Shown here: positions 9,791 through 19,829 of the stretch, piece by piece
How positions within the stretch are numbered: position 1 is the first letter of the stretch
Layout: the number at the start of each line of letters is the position of its first letter
From: Rhodobacter sp.
GTDB taxonomy: Bacteria > Pseudomonadota > Alphaproteobacteria > Rhodobacterales > Rhodobacteraceae
Length of the DNA: 64,000 bases
Direction: 5' to 3'
NCBI GenBank assembly: GCA_020250445.1
Contig: JADCEF010000008.1
Location: 1-64,000, forward strand
Program-made: the position numbers and the translations under genes
Notes under the pieces: generated by a model
The model's input: the letters and a program-made list of their open reading frames with translations, nothing else
Told to the model about the DNA's origin: nothing
The model's database searches: none

Positions 9791-10092
9791 GAAAGGGTCC
9801 GCGACGACTGAGAAGACGGAACGCCCCCGGATCGGGCCGATGCGCCGGGTTGGGGGCGGAACACGGCGGGGAACCGCCGCAGCCTTTGATGGGCCGACAG
9901 TGTCGACGCCTGATCCTTGGAGCGAGGCAGCCCCGCGACGAAACCACGGTCATGCGCCACCCAACCCGCGCATAAGGGCTTGCTCAATCGTCGTCCCGGT
10001 TCCGTCTCCTGCCTTGCGCATCCCCATCATGCCCCGCCCGGCCCCGCCGGGTCAGTTGCCATCAAGCAAGGGCGCGACTGCGATCATGAGGG

Positions 10093-10422
10093 CAGGGTGC
10101 TGAAAAGTTCCGGTCGCCTGCGTGCCGGAAGAATCCTCCCGATCCGGGGAAAGGGACTGCCCCTTTGGGCGGGACGGTGCCCCGCAGACCGGCGGGTCCG
10201 GGAACACGGCAGGCCAGCGCCCGGCCCGGCGGGTGCGAAGCGCCCGCCAGGGGTGGGGCGGGCGCTGGTTGGGGGCTTTGGCCCCCGGCTGGCGTGGGTT
10301 CAGCCTTGGCACTGCGGCCGGGGCGATGGCCCCTGCCGGGATGCATAAGGCGCGCGCAGGCGGAAGAGTTTCCCGCTTTGCGGTCAGGCAGCCGATGCGG
10401 ACAGCACTTTTTCAGCACCCTG
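10093..10422. repeat. MITE-like / decayed insertion element bounded by CAGGGTGCTGAAAA(A)GT inverted ends
   Basis: CAGGGTGCTGAAAAGTTC at 10093-10110 and CAGCACTTTTTCAGCACCCTG at 10402-10422 (reverse complement CAGGGTGCTGAAAAAGTGCTG). Confidence 0.55.
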
Positions 10423-10453
10423 TTGGGGGATGACTTGCGGATAGGGGGCAGGA

Positions 10454-10710
10454 ATGAGCGCGGAAGCCAGATTGAATGAACTGGGTATTGCCCTGCCTTT
10501 AGGGCCGGGGCCAATTGGCAGTTCTTGCGCGGCGTGTTGCACAACGGGCTGCTCCACATGTCCGGCGAAGGCCCGTTGATTGACCTGCAAACCTCTGCCA
10601 CCGGGGTGGCGGGACGGGATGTCATGGTCGCAGAGGGCCGCTTGTGCAAAACCGACGGAAGCTGCAGCGCTTTCATCGCACGCGCAGCAACCGTCATCCG
10701 TCTGAAATGA
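10454..10710 (+). pseudogene. RidA/YjgF family remnant, frameshifted and truncated
   Basis: MSAEARLNELGIALPLGPGPIG in one frame continuing as GVLHNGLLHMSGEGPLIDL...GVAGRDVMVAEG in another; matches RidA-like architecture. Confidence 0.6.
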
Positions 10711-10761
10711 ATGTCAACGGACCCCGGAAAACCCTATGCCATGACCTTTAGGTTCGGTTGG

Positions 10762-11928
10762 CTAGAACTTGAACCGCGCACCGATGAAGAAGGCTTGCGC
10801 GCTTTCGAACGACGTGTCGGTTTCCGAGTAGTCGTAGTCCCGCCAGGTCATCCAGAATTCCGTATTCCACTTCGGCACGTTCTGTACGACCGCCAGGGCC
10901 CAGCTTTCGCTGTCGGACCCTTCGGTCGCAATGTCGGACCCGCCGTAATAGTCAAACGACAGGGCGGTCTTGCCCCATGACACCAGATCACCCTGCCAGC
11001 CAAGTTTGGCATAGCCGTAGGAACCGGTCACATCCGAATTGTCCTGCGTTCCGGCCGCGACGGTGAAGTTCAGGCCGGTCGGCACATGCAGGACTGACCC
11101 CGACCCGTCGAAGATCGTGATATCGCTTCCCTTCCACGAAACGGCGGTCTGTGCGGCGACCTTGAGGTCGTTGAAGGTGCGCTCGTAGACCGCCGCAATG
11201 TCGTACAGGTCCTGCTTGCGCGTTGCCTCGCTGGTGGACAAGAGATCGCGCCCGTACGAGGTGCGCAGCCCGAACCCGGACCACGGGGGCGTGTCGTAGC
11301 GGACGCGGACCCGCCGCGACAGACCGTCATAATTGGTGAAGGCCTGCTTGATCTGGATGTTCGACAGCGTCCCGTCAGACCGGCGCAGCAGTTGCGCGCC
11401 CGCGCTGTCGGCGACGGAGGAATACGAGATCACCGTCGTGCCCGACAGATCGACCTCGGCGGTACTGTTCGACGCCATGTCACCCTGCCCAAGGTAGAAC
11501 GCGCCAAACCGGGGATTGGAAACCCTGTTGTCGATCTTGCGGATGTTTGCGTTGCTGAATTCATAGGCCGAAGCAGGCGGCGACTGCTGCAGGATGCTGG
11601 TGTTGCCGGTCGAGAATGGCGCGTACTGGATCTCCAGCGTGCCGAGATAGCTCCATTCATCGCCGAAACCCTGCGAGTAGGTCAATCCGAACCGGGTGTT
11701 CGAATTGTCGTTGTCAATCAGCCCATAGCTTTCGGACAGCAGCCCGTCATCATAGGTCAACACGCCCTTGTTGAGCTGACCATAGAAGCGCAGCGTGCCG
11801 CCGTTTGCGAACGTCGTTTCGACCTTTGGCAAATCCTGGGCTTTCGCCACCGTGCAGACTGTCGCGGCACCGATCAGCGCCAGAAGACCTGCCTGAACAA
11901 TCTGCCCTGTCCGATTTCCTGATGTCAT
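10762..11928 (-). CDS. Outer-membrane porin
   Basis: Signal peptide, FYGQLNKGVLTYDDG, alternating beta-strand pattern, C-terminal ...AFFIGARFKF. Confidence 0.82.
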   Translation of the reverse strand: MTSGNRTGQIVQAGLLALIGAATVCTVAKAQDLPKVETTFANGGTLRFYGQLNKGVLTYDDGLLSESYGLIDNDNSNTRFGLTYSQGFGDEWSYLGTLEIQYAPFSTGNTSILQQSPPASAYEFSNANIRKIDNRVSNPRFGAFYLGQGDMASNSTAEVDLSGTTVISYSSVADSAGAQLLRRSDGTLSNIQIKQAFTNYDGLSRRVRVRYDTPPWSGFGLRTSYGRDLLSTSEATRKQDLYDIAAVYERTFNDLKVAAQTAVSWKGSDITIFDGSGSVLHVPTGLNFTVAAGTQDNSDVTGSYGYAKLGWQGDLVSWGKTALSFDYYGGSDIATEGSDSESWALAVVQNVPKWNTEFWMTWRDYDYSETDTSFESAQAFFIGARFKF

Positions 11929-12141
11929 GACCGCTCTCCTGCTGCGTCACCCTGACCGGGTATCCGAAAGGCCGCCAGATCAGTCTTCACGTCCCGCGGC
12001 ATCGTTCAAAGGACCCGGGTGTTAAGCCGTGTAACGTACTTCTGCGCCTGCCTGCCCGTTCCGCATGTGGTTGCAGCGGCAGGCATTGCCGGGCACGAGC
12101 GCCTTCGGCGGTGCATGGCAGGTCTTCGGCAAGGAGGGATC

Positions 12142-13383
12142 ATGAACGACCTTGGAATGTGGCAGATCGAACTGGGCGAGCTTCAGACCATCATCATCGC
12201 GATCATCGCGCTGTTCATCGGACGATGGGTTCGCCGGTCCGTTCCGTTTCTGTCAAAGGTCGATATCCCGAACGCCGTGATCGGGGCCGCCATCGTTGCC
12301 GGACTCGTCCTGATCGGACAGGTGTATTTCAATACCGACGTGTCCTTCGGATCGAAGACCAAGGACGTTCTGCTGCTGGTGTTCTTTACCTCCATCGGGC
12401 TGTCGGCGAAACTCCATGCCCTTTTGTCCGGCGGCAAACCTTTGCTGATCCTCTGCCTGGTCACCGTCATCGTTCTGGTGGTGCAGAACCTTGGCGGGGT
12501 CGCGCTTTCGGTCGCCTGGGGCGCTCATCCTGCTTTCGGGGTGCTGGCCGGGTCACTCTCGTTCGTCGGGGGGCCGGGGACGGCCATGGCCTGGGCCAGC
12601 CAGCTTGAAGCCGAAGGACTTGCCAATGCGGCCATCGTCGGCGTCGGTGCATCCACTTTTGCCATTGTGTCAGGGGCGCTGGTGGCCGGGCCGGTGACGG
12701 GATGGATCATCCGCCGCCACAATCTGCACGGGCAGGATAAGCCGAACGATGTGACCTTCGCCGGGCCCCAGGCGTCGAAGACCCCCGATCCCGATGCGGG
12801 CAGCATCGAGCGTCTGCTGGCCGGCGTTCTGGTCATCGCGACATCGGTCTACCTGGGCGACATGATCAACGCATATGGGGCCTTCGCGGGCATCGTCCTG
12901 CCGGGTTTCCTTTCGGCCATGATTGCCGGGGTGATCGTGACCAATCTGGCCGACCTGTTCCGCTTCAGGCTGGATTTCCTGCCGATCGAAAAGGGCGGTG
13001 CGGTGGCGTTGCAGCTTTTCCTGGTGACGGCACTGATGGCGACACCGCTGATTTCGGTCGCCCAGATTATCGTGCCGCTGGCCCTGAATGTGGTGATCCA
13101 GATCGCCGTGACCGTCGGCGTCGCCTATTTCGTGCTGTTCCGGATGCTGGGCCGCGACTATGACGCCGCCGTCACGGTCGGCGGGTTTCTCGGGTTTGGC
13201 CTGGCCTCGATGCCCGTCGCGATGGGCACGATGGACGAGGTCGCCAAGCGCTACGGCCCTTCGCCCAAGGCGTTTCTGCTGATCACGCTGGCGGGGTCTT
13301 TCTTCGTCGATCTGGCGAACGCGTTCATTGCCAAGGGTTTCCTGTCGCTGCCCTTTTTCGCCATCACGCCGGTCGCGGGTTGA
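12142..13383 (+). CDS. gltS: Sodium/glutamate symporter, GltS family
   Basis: Polytopic protein with FVGGPGTAMAWAS and duplicated-fold pattern; RBS GGAGGG before ATG 12142. Confidence 0.85.
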   Translation: MNDLGMWQIELGELQTIIIAIIALFIGRWVRRSVPFLSKVDIPNAVIGAAIVAGLVLIGQVYFNTDVSFGSKTKDVLLLVFFTSIGLSAKLHALLSGGKPLLILCLVTVIVLVVQNLGGVALSVAWGAHPAFGVLAGSLSFVGGPGTAMAWASQLEAEGLANAAIVGVGASTFAIVSGALVAGPVTGWIIRRHNLHGQDKPNDVTFAGPQASKTPDPDAGSIERLLAGVLVIATSVYLGDMINAYGAFAGIVLPGFLSAMIAGVIVTNLADLFRFRLDFLPIEKGGAVALQLFLVTALMATPLISVAQIIVPLALNVVIQIAVTVGVAYFVLFRMLGRDYDAAVTVGGFLGFGLASMPVAMGTMDEVAKRYGPSPKAFLLITLAGSFFVDLANAFIAKGFLSLPFFAITPVAG

Positions 13384-13423
13384 CCGGGGCCGCCGAACAG
13401 TTAACCGGGGACCGGGCGCGACC

Positions 13424-14509
13424 ATGTCACATCTTTTCAGGATAATCCGTCAGAACAGGCTGCTTTGGCTGCTTGTGCTTGCCCCTTTGCCGCTTGTGGC
13501 CGACCAGATCGCCCCCGAAGAGCACACGCTTTTGTTCCTGCTGTCGGTCTTGGCGATCATCCCGCTTGCGGCATTGCTCAGCCTTGCGACAGAGACGGTC
13601 GCGGAAAAGACGGGCGATGCGGTTGGCGGGTTGCTGAACGCCACGCTGGGCAACCTGACCGAGTTGATCATCTGTCTGACGGCCCTTCGCGCGGGCGAGT
13701 ATGTGCTGGTCAAGGCCTCGCTTGCGGGGGCCATCGTGGCGAACACGCTGTTCATGATGGGGGCCTGTTTCCTGATCGGCGGGCTCAGGCACAAGACGCA
13801 GCAGTTCAACCTGGCCAATGCGCGCCTGCAGCTGGCGATGCTGTTCATCGCAGCCTTCGGCCTGATGGTGCCTTCGGCGATCTCGGCGGCAGACCAGGTG
13901 CAGGTGACCCAATCGCTCAGTCTTGGTGTGGCGATCCTGCTGATCGTGACCTATGGCTTTGGTCTTCTGTTCTCGCTTGGCACGCACCGCGAAGTCTTTT
14001 CGGCATCCTCGCATGTCGAAGAACATGGCGAAGCCCTGCCGGTCCCCGTCGCGCTGGCGACGCTGGCCGGGGTCACGGTGATCGTGGCGCTTGTCAGCGA
14101 GGTGTTCGTGGCCTCACTGACCGGTGCATCGCAGACCCTGGGCCTTTCCCCCGCCTTCACCGGTTTCGTCATCGTCGCCCTGGTCGGGGCCGCGGCAGAG
14201 ATGGCCACCGCCTTTTCGGCGGCAGCAAAGGACCGTCTGGACCTGAGCGTTGGAATCGCCTTCGGCAGTTCGGTCCAGATCGCCCTGTTCGTGACACCCC
14301 TGCTGGTGCTGATCAGTTACGTCATCGGGCCAACGCCCATGACCCTGCAATTCTGGCAAGGCGCTGTCGTGATGATCTTCATGGCGGTCCTTACGGCCTC
14401 GATCGTCACGGCCGGCGGGCGGTCGGCGTGGTTTCTGGGTGTGCTGATGCTCATGGTCTACAGCATCTTCGCGCTGACGCTTCTGCTGCTGCCGGCACCC
14501 GCAGGCTGA
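13424..14509 (+). CDS. Calcium/proton antiporter (CaCA, Cax/ChaA type)
   Basis: Two alpha-repeat motifs: GGLLNATLGNLTELI and GAAAEMATAFSAAAKDRLDLSVGIAFGSSVQIALF. Confidence 0.92.
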   Translation: MSHLFRIIRQNRLLWLLVLAPLPLVADQIAPEEHTLLFLLSVLAIIPLAALLSLATETVAEKTGDAVGGLLNATLGNLTELIICLTALRAGEYVLVKASLAGAIVANTLFMMGACFLIGGLRHKTQQFNLANARLQLAMLFIAAFGLMVPSAISAADQVQVTQSLSLGVAILLIVTYGFGLLFSLGTHREVFSASSHVEEHGEALPVPVALATLAGVTVIVALVSEVFVASLTGASQTLGLSPAFTGFVIVALVGAAAEMATAFSAAAKDRLDLSVGIAFGSSVQIALFVTPLLVLISYVIGPTPMTLQFWQGAVVMIFMAVLTASIVTAGGRSAWFLGVLMLMVYSIFALTLLLLPAPAG

Positions 14510-14661
14510 CCGGCCATGCACGATAACATGTTAGAAACATGGTCAAGCGTTCCTTCTGACCCCGGCCCGGTATGCTCTGTCTCGAATCGGCAGCCGCGCC
14601 CTGCGCTTTGGGCAGGCACCCGCCTCTCCGTCCCGATCACGACACAACCAAGGAGTCTGTC

Positions 14662-17364
14662 ATGACGAAACCTGACCGGATCGACAATTTCCTGGCAATG
14701 CATTCCACGCGGACGGACAGCTGGCGCAACGTGCATTCGGCGGCCAGAAGCTGGGCGGCCGGAAGCGGCAGCAAGGCCGCGACCGAGGCGGCGCTGGCAG
14801 AAATCGCGGTGATCGAGGAATTCCACGCCTTTCCGGGCATCCGGCTGATGAACCGGCTGCGCGACAGGCTGGCTGCGGGCGAGGCCGCCGTCGTGGCCGA
14901 TCTGGTGCGCCAGTACGCCGACGCGATCCTGACCGGCCGCTACACCCAGTTGACCGAGGCCGATGGCAGCGCCGAGGGAAGCGATGCCCTGCCCGAGGTT
15001 CTGCCCTCGGTCATTGCCGGGCGCGATACGCGCAGACCCTATTTCGAGGTGCTGCTGGTCAGCCCGCAACCCCCGGCGCGCTGGCCCGCGATCTGCGCCG
15101 AATTGCGCAGGCTGCGCCGCGTCGAAGACGCGTTCGTCTATGAACCGGTGATCGTGGGCAGCTTCGAGGATGCGATCTGTGCCGCCATCGTCAACCCCAA
15201 GATCCTTTCCGTCATCGCCGCCGAGGGTGCTCCGTTCCGGTCGCGGCATGACGCCCCGGTCCTGCGCCGGATCATCGAACAGACCCTGGGGACAGTGCCC
15301 CAGCACGAGTCAGCCCTGATGCTGGCCGGGGTGTTGAAGGGGATGCGGCCCGATCTGGACATCTACGTCACCTCGGACCGCGATGTGGAAACGCTCGCCT
15401 CAGACCCGAAAGCGGCCTGCGCGCGGCGTATCTTTTATGCGGTCGAGGAACTGCTGGAGCTGCATCTGGCCATTCTGGAGGGCATCCAGGAACGCTATGA
15501 GACGCCGTTCTTCAACAATCTGAAGAAATATGCGCAGCGCCCGATCGGGACGTTCCATGCCCTGCCCATCGCACGCGGCAAATCCGTCTTCCGGTCGGAC
15601 TGGATCCGCGACATGGGCGAATTCTACGGCATCAACCTGTTTCTGGCCGAAAGCAGCGCCACGACCGGCGGTCTTGACAGCCTGCTGGAGCCGACGGGCA
15701 ACATCAAGAAGGCGCAGAGCATGGCAGCCCGTGCCTTTGGCGCGGACCATGTCTTTTTCGTCACCAACGGCACCTCGACGTCAAACAAGATGGTCGTGCA
15801 GGCGCTTGTGGCACCGGGTGACATCGTGATCGTGGACCGCAACTGCCACAAGTCGCACCACTACGGCATGGTGCTGACTGGCGGCCAGCCGCTGTATGTC
15901 GAGGCTTTTCCGCTGACCGCCTATTCGATGTACGGCGCGGTGCCGCTGGCGGCGATCAAGAAGGCGCTGCTGGACCTGCGCGACGAGGGGCGGCTTGACC
16001 GCGTCAAACTGCTTGACCTGACGAACTGCACCTTTGACGGCCACATGTACAATACCCGGCGCGTGATGGAAGAATGCCTTGCCATCAAGCCCGACCTGAT
16101 CTTCTTGTGGGATGAGGCCTGGTCGGGTTTTGCCCGCTGGTCGCCGTTCCTGCGCCCGCGCACCGGCATGGGCGCGGCCGAGGCCATTGACGTCTGGCTG
16201 CACGATCCGGCGTCGGTTGCGGCCTATGAGGCGCAGCAAAAGGCGCTTGGCGACAAGCCTTCGCGCGAAACACTTATGTCCACCCGCCTGATCCCCGATC
16301 CGCGCAAGGTGCGCCTGCGGGTCTACCAGACCAATTCGACGCACAAGTCGATGTCGGCGATCCGGCAGGGGTCGATGGTGCTGGTGCGCGATGTGGACTA
16401 CGGCAAGGTCGAAAGCCAGTTCCACGAGGCCGTGTTCACCCATGCCTCGACCAGCCCGAACCAGCAGCTGATCGCCTCGCTCGACGTGGCACGGCGGCAG
16501 ATGGAGCTTGAGGGCTACGGGCTGGTGATGAACGCGATCTCGATCGCGCTGAAGATCCGCCAGATCGTCAACAACCACCCGCTGATCTCGAAATACTTCC
16601 GCATCCTGGGTGCGGACGAACTGATCCCGGCGGAATTCCGCAAATCCGGCTTCACCGACTATCTGACGCCCGGCACAAACTGGGCGGATGTGATCACCGC
16701 GATGCGCGAGGACGAGTTCTACCTTGACCCCACGCGCATGACGATGGTCTGCGGGACGGCCGGGTTCGACGGGACGCAGTTCAAGGGCATCCTTGCCGAC
16801 CGCTTCGACATCCAGGTCAACAAGACCTCGCGCAATTCGGTGCTGCTGCAATCCAACATCAACAACACCCGCAGCGACATCGCGCATCTTGTGCGGGTGC
16901 TGATGGAGATCAGCACCGAGATCGAGGGAAGACTTGCCGACAGCGGTGCTGTCGGCCAGGAGGCCTTTGCCCGGCGCACGAAAAGCCTGATGACCGACGT
17001 GCCGGACCTGCCGAACTTCAGCCGCTTTCATGACGCCTTCCGCAAGGATGCGGGCAAGCACACGCCCGAAGGCGACATGCGCAGCGCCTTCTTCGCCGCC
17101 TACAACGAGGCGGCCTGCGAATATGTCGCCCTCAACGGAGCCGAGATCGACGCGCGGCTGAAGAAGGGCCCCGACCTTGTCTCGGCCAACTTCGTCATCC
17201 CCTATCCGCCGGGCTTTCCGATCATGGTTCCGGGCCAGGTGCTGACGCAGGAAACCATTGATTTCATGCGCAAGCTCGATGTGAAGGAAATCCATGGCTA
17301 CGAGGCTGCAAAGGGGCTCAAGCTGATCCGGCCCGGGCACCTCAAGACAGCAGGCGGCAAGTAA
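14662..17364 (+). CDS. Orn/Lys/Arg-type PLP-dependent decarboxylase
   Basis: Long fold-type I decarboxylase: TNGTSTSNKMVVQALVAPGDIVIVDRNCHKSHHYG, WDEAWSGFA, QTNSTHKSMSAIRQGSM (PLP lysine). Confidence 0.9.
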   Translation: MTKPDRIDNFLAMHSTRTDSWRNVHSAARSWAAGSGSKAATEAALAEIAVIEEFHAFPGIRLMNRLRDRLAAGEAAVVADLVRQYADAILTGRYTQLTEADGSAEGSDALPEVLPSVIAGRDTRRPYFEVLLVSPQPPARWPAICAELRRLRRVEDAFVYEPVIVGSFEDAICAAIVNPKILSVIAAEGAPFRSRHDAPVLRRIIEQTLGTVPQHESALMLAGVLKGMRPDLDIYVTSDRDVETLASDPKAACARRIFYAVEELLELHLAILEGIQERYETPFFNNLKKYAQRPIGTFHALPIARGKSVFRSDWIRDMGEFYGINLFLAESSATTGGLDSLLEPTGNIKKAQSMAARAFGADHVFFVTNGTSTSNKMVVQALVAPGDIVIVDRNCHKSHHYGMVLTGGQPLYVEAFPLTAYSMYGAVPLAAIKKALLDLRDEGRLDRVKLLDLTNCTFDGHMYNTRRVMEECLAIKPDLIFLWDEAWSGFARWSPFLRPRTGMGAAEAIDVWLHDPASVAAYEAQQKALGDKPSRETLMSTRLIPDPRKVRLRVYQTNSTHKSMSAIRQGSMVLVRDVDYGKVESQFHEAVFTHASTSPNQQLIASLDVARRQMELEGYGLVMNAISIALKIRQIVNNHPLISKYFRILGADELIPAEFRKSGFTDYLTPGTNWADVITAMREDEFYLDPTRMTMVCGTAGFDGTQFKGILADRFDIQVNKTSRNSVLLQSNINNTRSDIAHLVRVLMEISTEIEGRLADSGAVGQEAFARRTKSLMTDVPDLPNFSRFHDAFRKDAGKHTPEGDMRSAFFAAYNEAACEYVALNGAEIDARLKKGPDLVSANFVIPYPPGFPIMVPGQVLTQETIDFMRKLDVKEIHGYEAAKGLKLIRPGHLKTAGGK

Positions 17365-17428
17365 TGCGGACCCTCAGTCCCGCAGGGCGCTGGTCCTGCC
17401 GGGCGTTCTCCACACAAGAGAGGCAGAG

Positions 17429-19117
17429 ATGATCACCTATGTCGTTGAGACGCTGCGCGCCAATCCGCAGCTTGCGATCTTCCTGACACTGGCCATCGGC
17501 TACTATGTCGGCGCGATCCGATTTGGCAGCTTTACCCTGGGGGCGGTCACCGGCACCCTGCTGGCAGGCATCCTGATCGGACAGCTCGGCATCGAGGTTT
17601 CGGGGCAGGTCAAGTCGGTTTTCTTCATCATGTTCCTGTTCGCGGTCGGCTTCGGGGTTGGTCCGCAGTTTGTGCGCGGGATCGCGAACGACGGGGTGCC
17701 GCAGGCGCTTTTTGCAGTCGTCGTCTGTGCCCTCTGTCTGGGATCGGTCTATTTGGCTGCTATCGTTTCGGGCTATGGTCCGGGCCTTGCTGCCGGGTTG
17801 ATTGCGGGGTCGCAGACCATTTCGGCCTCGATCGGGCTTGCGACGGATGCCATCAACACCTCGGGGTTGACCCCGGAGCAGGCCAAGGCGGAACTGGATC
17901 TGATCCCGGTGGCCTATGCCATCACCTACCTGTTCGGGACCGTGGGCACCGGTTGGATCCTCGCCTTCCTTGGGCCAAAGATCCTGAACATCGATGTCGC
18001 GGCGGAATGTGCCAGGTACGAGCGTGAAATGTCGCGCGGCGCGTCGGCTTCGGCGTTCATCAGTGCGCGTCGGGCGCGCGAACTGCGTGCCTATCGCGTC
18101 CGCGAGGGCGGCAAGGCCGTTGGCCTGACCGTCGCCCAGGCCGAACGGCTGGCGGTCGGCGAACGCATGTTCATCGAAGGGTTGCGCAGCGGCGGCGGCA
18201 TCGTGCCGGTCTCGACCGAGACGGTGCTGAAGGCCGGTGACATTGTCGCCGTCTCGGGCAAGCGCGAGGTGCTGGTGAACCTGCTTGGTGACGCAGACGA
18301 GATCGACGACCGGGAACTGCTGGATGTCCCGGTCGAGTCCGTCGATGTGCTGCTGACATCCAAGCAACTGGACGGCATGACGCTGGCCGAGGCGGGCGAA
18401 CATCCCTGTGCGCGCGGCGTATTCCTGAATTCGATCCGCCGCGGATCGGCTGCGGTGAACATCCCCGTTCTGGCGCTGACCAAGCTGAACCGGGGCGATA
18501 TCCTGCGGGTGACGGGTATCAAGTCCAACATCCAGCGCTTTGTCGATGCGGCAGGATATGCCGACCGGCCCGTGACCGTGACCAACATGGTTCTGGTGGG
18601 TCTTGCCATCTTCGTGGGGGGCCTGTTCGGGGCCTATGTCCTGCCCATCGGCGGTGTGCCGATCACGCTGTCGACCTCTGGCGGCGCGCTGATCGCGGGT
18701 ATCTTCGTGGGTTGGCTGCGCACGGTGAAGCCGCAGATCGGCAATGTGCCGCAACCGACGCTCTGGTTCATGAACTCGGTCGGCCTCAACGTGTTCATCG
18801 CGATTGTCGGCATCTCGTCCGGACCGACCTTCATCGCCGGGCTGAAGGAGGCGGGCTTTGGCATCTTCTTCTGGGGCATCTTCGCAACCGGCATGCCGAT
18901 GATCCTTGCACCTTTGGTCGGCAAGTACATCTTCCGCTTCGATCCCGCGATCAACCTTGGCTGCTGCGGCGGTGCGCGCACCTCGACCGCTTCGGTCGCC
19001 ATGGTGGGCGAGGTGGCAAAATCCGATGTGCCGATGCTGGGCTACACGGTGCCCTATGCCGTCGGAAACACCCTGCTGACGCTCTGGGGCCTTGTGATCG
19101 TGCTGCTGATCCTGTAG
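17429..19117 (+). CDS. Aspartate:alanine exchanger (AAEx/AspT) family transporter
   Basis: Two AAEx membrane repeats flanking central TrkA_C-like region; GSQTISASIG, GCCGGARTSTASV. Confidence 0.9.
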   Translation: MITYVVETLRANPQLAIFLTLAIGYYVGAIRFGSFTLGAVTGTLLAGILIGQLGIEVSGQVKSVFFIMFLFAVGFGVGPQFVRGIANDGVPQALFAVVVCALCLGSVYLAAIVSGYGPGLAAGLIAGSQTISASIGLATDAINTSGLTPEQAKAELDLIPVAYAITYLFGTVGTGWILAFLGPKILNIDVAAECARYEREMSRGASASAFISARRARELRAYRVREGGKAVGLTVAQAERLAVGERMFIEGLRSGGGIVPVSTETVLKAGDIVAVSGKREVLVNLLGDADEIDDRELLDVPVESVDVLLTSKQLDGMTLAEAGEHPCARGVFLNSIRRGSAAVNIPVLALTKLNRGDILRVTGIKSNIQRFVDAAGYADRPVTVTNMVLVGLAIFVGGLFGAYVLPIGGVPITLSTSGGALIAGIFVGWLRTVKPQIGNVPQPTLWFMNSVGLNVFIAIVGISSGPTFIAGLKEAGFGIFFWGIFATGMPMILAPLVGKYIFRFDPAINLGCCGGARTSTASVAMVGEVAKSDVPMLGYTVPYAVGNTLLTLWGLVIVLLIL

Positions 19118-19261
19118 CGGCACGTTGGGCCGGTCGGGCGTGCGGTACCCGCCACCATGTGCAACCGGGCCGATCTCCGACAACGGGGACCGGCCCCTGC
19201 GCCTGCAAGGCGGTGACGCATCCTGCTGGTCGCATGCGCGCTGCGTCATCGGACAGGCCCG

Positions 19262-19732
19262 ATGAGGTGGCCTGTTCCCTTGACGGCAGTCATTCTGGCG
19301 TTTCGCGCCGGTGTTGCCGGAACCCTTGCAACCTGGATCGCCATGGTCCTTTCGCTGCAATACCCGATCTATGCCTTCATCGCCGCCGTGATCGTGACCG
19401 ACCTGTCCCCCGCACAGTCCCGCCGCCTGGGGCTGCGCCGCATCCTTGCCACGGTCATCGGTGCGGTCTGCGGCGCTGCCCTGTCGCAGCTTCTGGGGCC
19501 GGGTCCCGTTGCCGTGGGCATCGCGGTGGTTTCGGCGATGCTGCTGGGTACGCTCCTGGGGGCCGGAGACGGGGCGCGCGTTGCCGGATACATCTGCGGG
19601 ATCGTCGTGCTCGACCATACCGCCGAGCCATGGCTGTACGCCACCCAGCGCTTTGTTGAAACTGCGCTTGGGGTGATCGTCGCCTGGGGCATCAGCTATG
19701 TGCCGAAGCTGATCGGACCTGACAGCACCTGA
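19262..19732 (+). CDS. FUSC-family-like membrane protein (short)
   Basis: FRAGVAGTLATWIAMVLSLQYPIYAFIAAVIVTDLSPAQSRRLGLRRILATVIGAV pattern. Confidence 0.7.
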   Translation: MRWPVPLTAVILAFRAGVAGTLATWIAMVLSLQYPIYAFIAAVIVTDLSPAQSRRLGLRRILATVIGAVCGAALSQLLGPGPVAVGIAVVSAMLLGTLLGAGDGARVAGYICGIVVLDHTAEPWLYATQRFVETALGVIVAWGISYVPKLIGPDST

Positions 19733-19829
19733 CGGCAAAGCCACGCCATTGTAACTGTTACGCTGCCCTGCGACGCTTGAAATGTCCCAAGGGGAAGCGG
19801 ACACTGAAAGAAAGCCGGAGGAAGGAAGA

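Noticed and set aside
15781-17340. 519-aa minus-strand ORF
   Set aside because: Antisense to the decarboxylase gene, which has clear catalytic motifs.
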